Positions 62,369-64,000 of a stretch of DNA of 64,000 nucleotides are shown here, piece after piece. A program made the translations under genes and the position numbers. Position 1 is the first letter of the stretch; every line of letters starts with the position of its first letter. The notes beneath the pieces were generated by a model, which worked only from the letters and a program-made list of their open reading frames with translations, was not told where the DNA came from and did no database searches. The DNA is from Flavobacteriales bacterium (GTDB lineage Bacteria; Bacteroidota; Bacteroidia; Flavobacteriales; Flavobacteriaceae), in assembly GCA_011525015.1 (NCBI GenBank), contig WTJC01000042.1:40920-104919 (forward strand), written 5' to 3'.

Positions 62369-62450
62369 TTTTTAAATTTTTGAGTTAATACAATTAATTC
62401 AAAAGTCAAATAAGCTTCTTTCGAAAGCATACCTTGTAAAAAATGTTATG

Positions 62451-62481
62451 AAGAAAAAGACCATAGCCGAAAGCTATTGTC
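62451..62481 (-). terminator. Intrinsic terminator forming the riboswitch expression platform
   Basis: Minus strand GAC-A-ATAGC-TTTCG-GCTAT-G-GTC then TTTTTCTT; 5 + 3 bp stem with one A.G mismatch, starting 4 nt after the aptamer. Confidence 0.75.
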
Positions 62482-62485
62482 GTTG

Positions 62486-62595
62486 GTTATCTATCTGATT
62501 AAGTGTAAACGAATCAGTAGAATTTAGCACCTTCTTAACGAATTAAGGGTTGCTAAGGCGTCATAGGGTCTAATCCCTCGACCTTTCTTGATAAC
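62486..62595 (-). ncRNA. SAM-I (S-box) riboswitch aptamer upstream of the methionine operon
   Basis: Minus strand: GTTATCAAGAAAGGTCGAGGGATTAGACCCTATGACGCCTTAGCAACCCTTAATTCGTTAAGAAGGTGCTAAATTCTACTGATTCGTTTACACTTAATCAGATAGATAAC. S-box signatures ATCAAGA..GGT.GAGGG, CCCTATGA, GCAACC, AAGGTGCTAA.TTC. P1 GTTATC/GATAAC, P3 stems TTAGCA/TGCTAA and CTTAA-TTCG-TTAAG, P4 CTGATT/AATCAG. Confidence 0.95.
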
Positions 62596-62729
62596 AATTT
62601 CAGTAAGTTTTTGAACTTTATGAGCACAAATCTTTTGAAAAAAAAATTAATAAACCAAATCTTTGAGACTTAATTTTTTTGTTTTCGATAAAGTGAGCTC
62701 AAAATCAACTCATTAATATCCGAAATAGA

Positions 62730-63530
62730 TCATACTTGATCCTCTTTAATTAAACTTATTTTGTAAAAAGAAGCCAGCATACCTTTAATCAAAGCAGAGC
62801 TCAAGCCTTTGTACTCCATCTCATTTAGCCCTTCTATTGTACATCCCATCGGTGTGGTAACACGATCGATTTCTCTTTCAGGATGATGACCATTTGAAAT
62901 CAAGAGTTGAGCCGCTCCTTCGCAGGTATACATCGATAATTCTTGTGCTTGTTCGGCATCGAATCCCAATTGAATTGCCGCTTGTATACTGGCTCTAATA
63001 AGCCGCATCCAAAATGCAATACCACTGGCACAAACTACTGTTGCCGCCTGCATTTGCTTTTCAGGAATGATAAGGGTGTGACCCAGGCCTTCAAAAATGG
63101 CCTCAGCCACTGGAATTCGTTTTTCTCCTTTTGCATTTGCACAAAGACAGGTCATTGATTTTCCCACTGCAATAGCGGTATTTGGCATGGCGCGTATTAC
63201 AGTATGTCCACTGCCTATTACGCCTTCAATTTTTGAAATGGCAAAACCTGTGATTGTTGAAATTAAGATATGTCGTTCGGTAAATAAAGAGGCGCATTCT
63301 CTTAATACTTCTTCAAAGGCAGCGGGTTGCAATGCAAAAATTACAATGTCTGCGCTTTGCACAGCACTTTGGTTGTCCGAAGTCAATACTACATTCTTAT
63401 AAGATTCAAAATGGGCTAAGCCCTGTAAATTTCTTCTGGTTAAAGTCAACTCAGTGATTAAATTATTTTCTATAAGTCCTTTTGCTATAGACTTTCCGAG
63501 ATTTCCTGTTCCTACAATAGTGATTTTCAT
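62730..63530 (-). CDS. proC: Pyrroline-5-carboxylate reductase
   Basis: MKITIVGTGNLGKSIAKGLIENN; IRAMPNTAIAVGKSMTCLCA; 'ASGIAFWMRLIRASIQAAIQLGFDAEQAQELS'. Start moved from 63593 to MKITIVG at 63530. Confidence 0.93.
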   Translation of the reverse strand: MKITIVGTGNLGKSIAKGLIENNLITELTLTRRNLQGLAHFESYKNVVLTSDNQSAVQSADIVIFALQPAAFEEVLRECASLFTERHILISTITGFAISKIEGVIGSGHTVIRAMPNTAIAVGKSMTCLCANAKGEKRIPVAEAIFEGLGHTLIIPEKQMQAATVVCASGIAFWMRLIRASIQAAIQLGFDAEQAQELSMYTCEGAAQLLISNGHHPEREIDRVTTPMGCTIEGLNEMEYKGLSSALIKGMLASFYKISLIKEDQV

Positions 63531-63550
63531 TTTTAAGGGTGTTTTGGTTG

Positions 63551-64000
63551 TTATTTGGTTTTTAAATGGAGTCTTTCTGCAAGTAATTTCCAATGCCGTT
63601 TACTCTTGAATCCCTTTTTACATTTGGGATCAAAAAGCAGGCCTGTACACAAACACATTTTTTGATTTGTGCGATTGAGTACGTCGTAATTTTTACACGA
63701 TTGACAACCTTTCCAAAAGCTTTGATCTGTTGTCAATTCTGAAAAAGGGACTGGTAAATACCCTAATTCTGTATTCATTTTCATCACTGCAGGACCGGTG
63801 GTGATGCTGAATAATTTGGCTTTAGGATATTTGGCTCTCGAGTGTTCAAAGATTTTTCTCTTGATACGCTTGGCAATGCCTTTACCTCTATAATTCGGAT
63901 GAACAATCAATCCCGAATTGGCAATAAATTTTTGATGACTCCAAGATTCTATATAACTAAAACCCACAAAATTAGATCCATCAAGGGCAATAACAGCATC
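63551..64000 (-). CDS. GNAT family N-acetyltransferase with Cys-rich C-terminus, partial (runs off the right edge)
   Basis: GLIVHPNYRGKGIAKRIKRKIFEHSRAKYPKAKLFSITTGPAVMKMNTELGYLPV; the frame stays open to 64000 (DAVIALDGSNFVGFSYIESW...). Confidence 0.87.
   Translation of the reverse strand, partial: DAVIALDGSNFVGFSYIESWSHQKFIANSGLIVHPNYRGKGIAKRIKRKIFEHSRAKYPKAKLFSITTGPAVMKMNTELGYLPVPFSELTTDQSFWKGCQSCKNYDVLNRTNQKMCLCTGLLFDPKCKKGFKSKRHWKLLAERLHLKTK

Noticed and set aside
62640-62670. Promoter for the SAM-riboswitch transcript (TTTG plus A/T-rich spacer then AAGATTTG)
   Set aside because: The -7 lacks the TA of TAnnTTTG and the spacing is 21 rather than 19 nt, so the support is too weak to annotate.
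1-64000. Search for CRISPR arrays, IS elements, integrases, toxin-antitoxin or other defence genes and biosynthetic gene clusters
   Set aside because: None seen. No regularly spaced repeats, transposase motifs or nuclease/effector domains were recognised; the content is core metabolism and information processing.

Overview
This 64-kb window is a chromosomal segment of a Bacteroidota genome, most likely a low-GC Flavobacteriales relative. That placement is inferred from gene content, gene order and TAnnTTTG-type promoters. It is almost entirely core genome and tightly packed. From left to right it holds: a partial Na+/solute symporter; queG-ruvB; an Alternative Complex III operon (actA-F) followed by aa3-type oxidase genes coxB-coxA; a SPOR-domain gene; tRNA-Gln then rimP-nusA-infB; a DUF2723 membrane protein; a thioredoxin-fold protein, a metallophosphoesterase and cutC; a glycosylasparaginase; polA; rplM-rpsI-rpsB-tsf-pyrH-frr; an MMPL/RND protein; asnS; rpoN; a PorT-like barrel; an exbB-x-exbD-exbD operon; ansA-tatD-sucB-sucA; an amidohydrolase; galE; a DegT aminotransferase; waaA; an MFS sugar porter; a seven-gene methionine operon; and proC next to a partial GNAT protein. 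I saw no mobile element, CRISPR array, prophage or defence island, and I found no convincing previously undescribed multi-gene system. The best non-ORF signal is a complete SAM-I (S-box) riboswitch with a terminator platform upstream of the methionine operon (minus strand, about 62451-62595). Other leads are two terminator-like hairpins a few nt upstream of start codons (rimP-nusA-infB and the PorT-like gene), a structured rpsI-rpsB leader, a thioredoxin-fold protein with no cysteine, a His-rich insertion in ActF, and a 30-nt tandem repeat in the rpsB tail. No database search or folding calculation was run. All family calls come from reading motifs and gene context.
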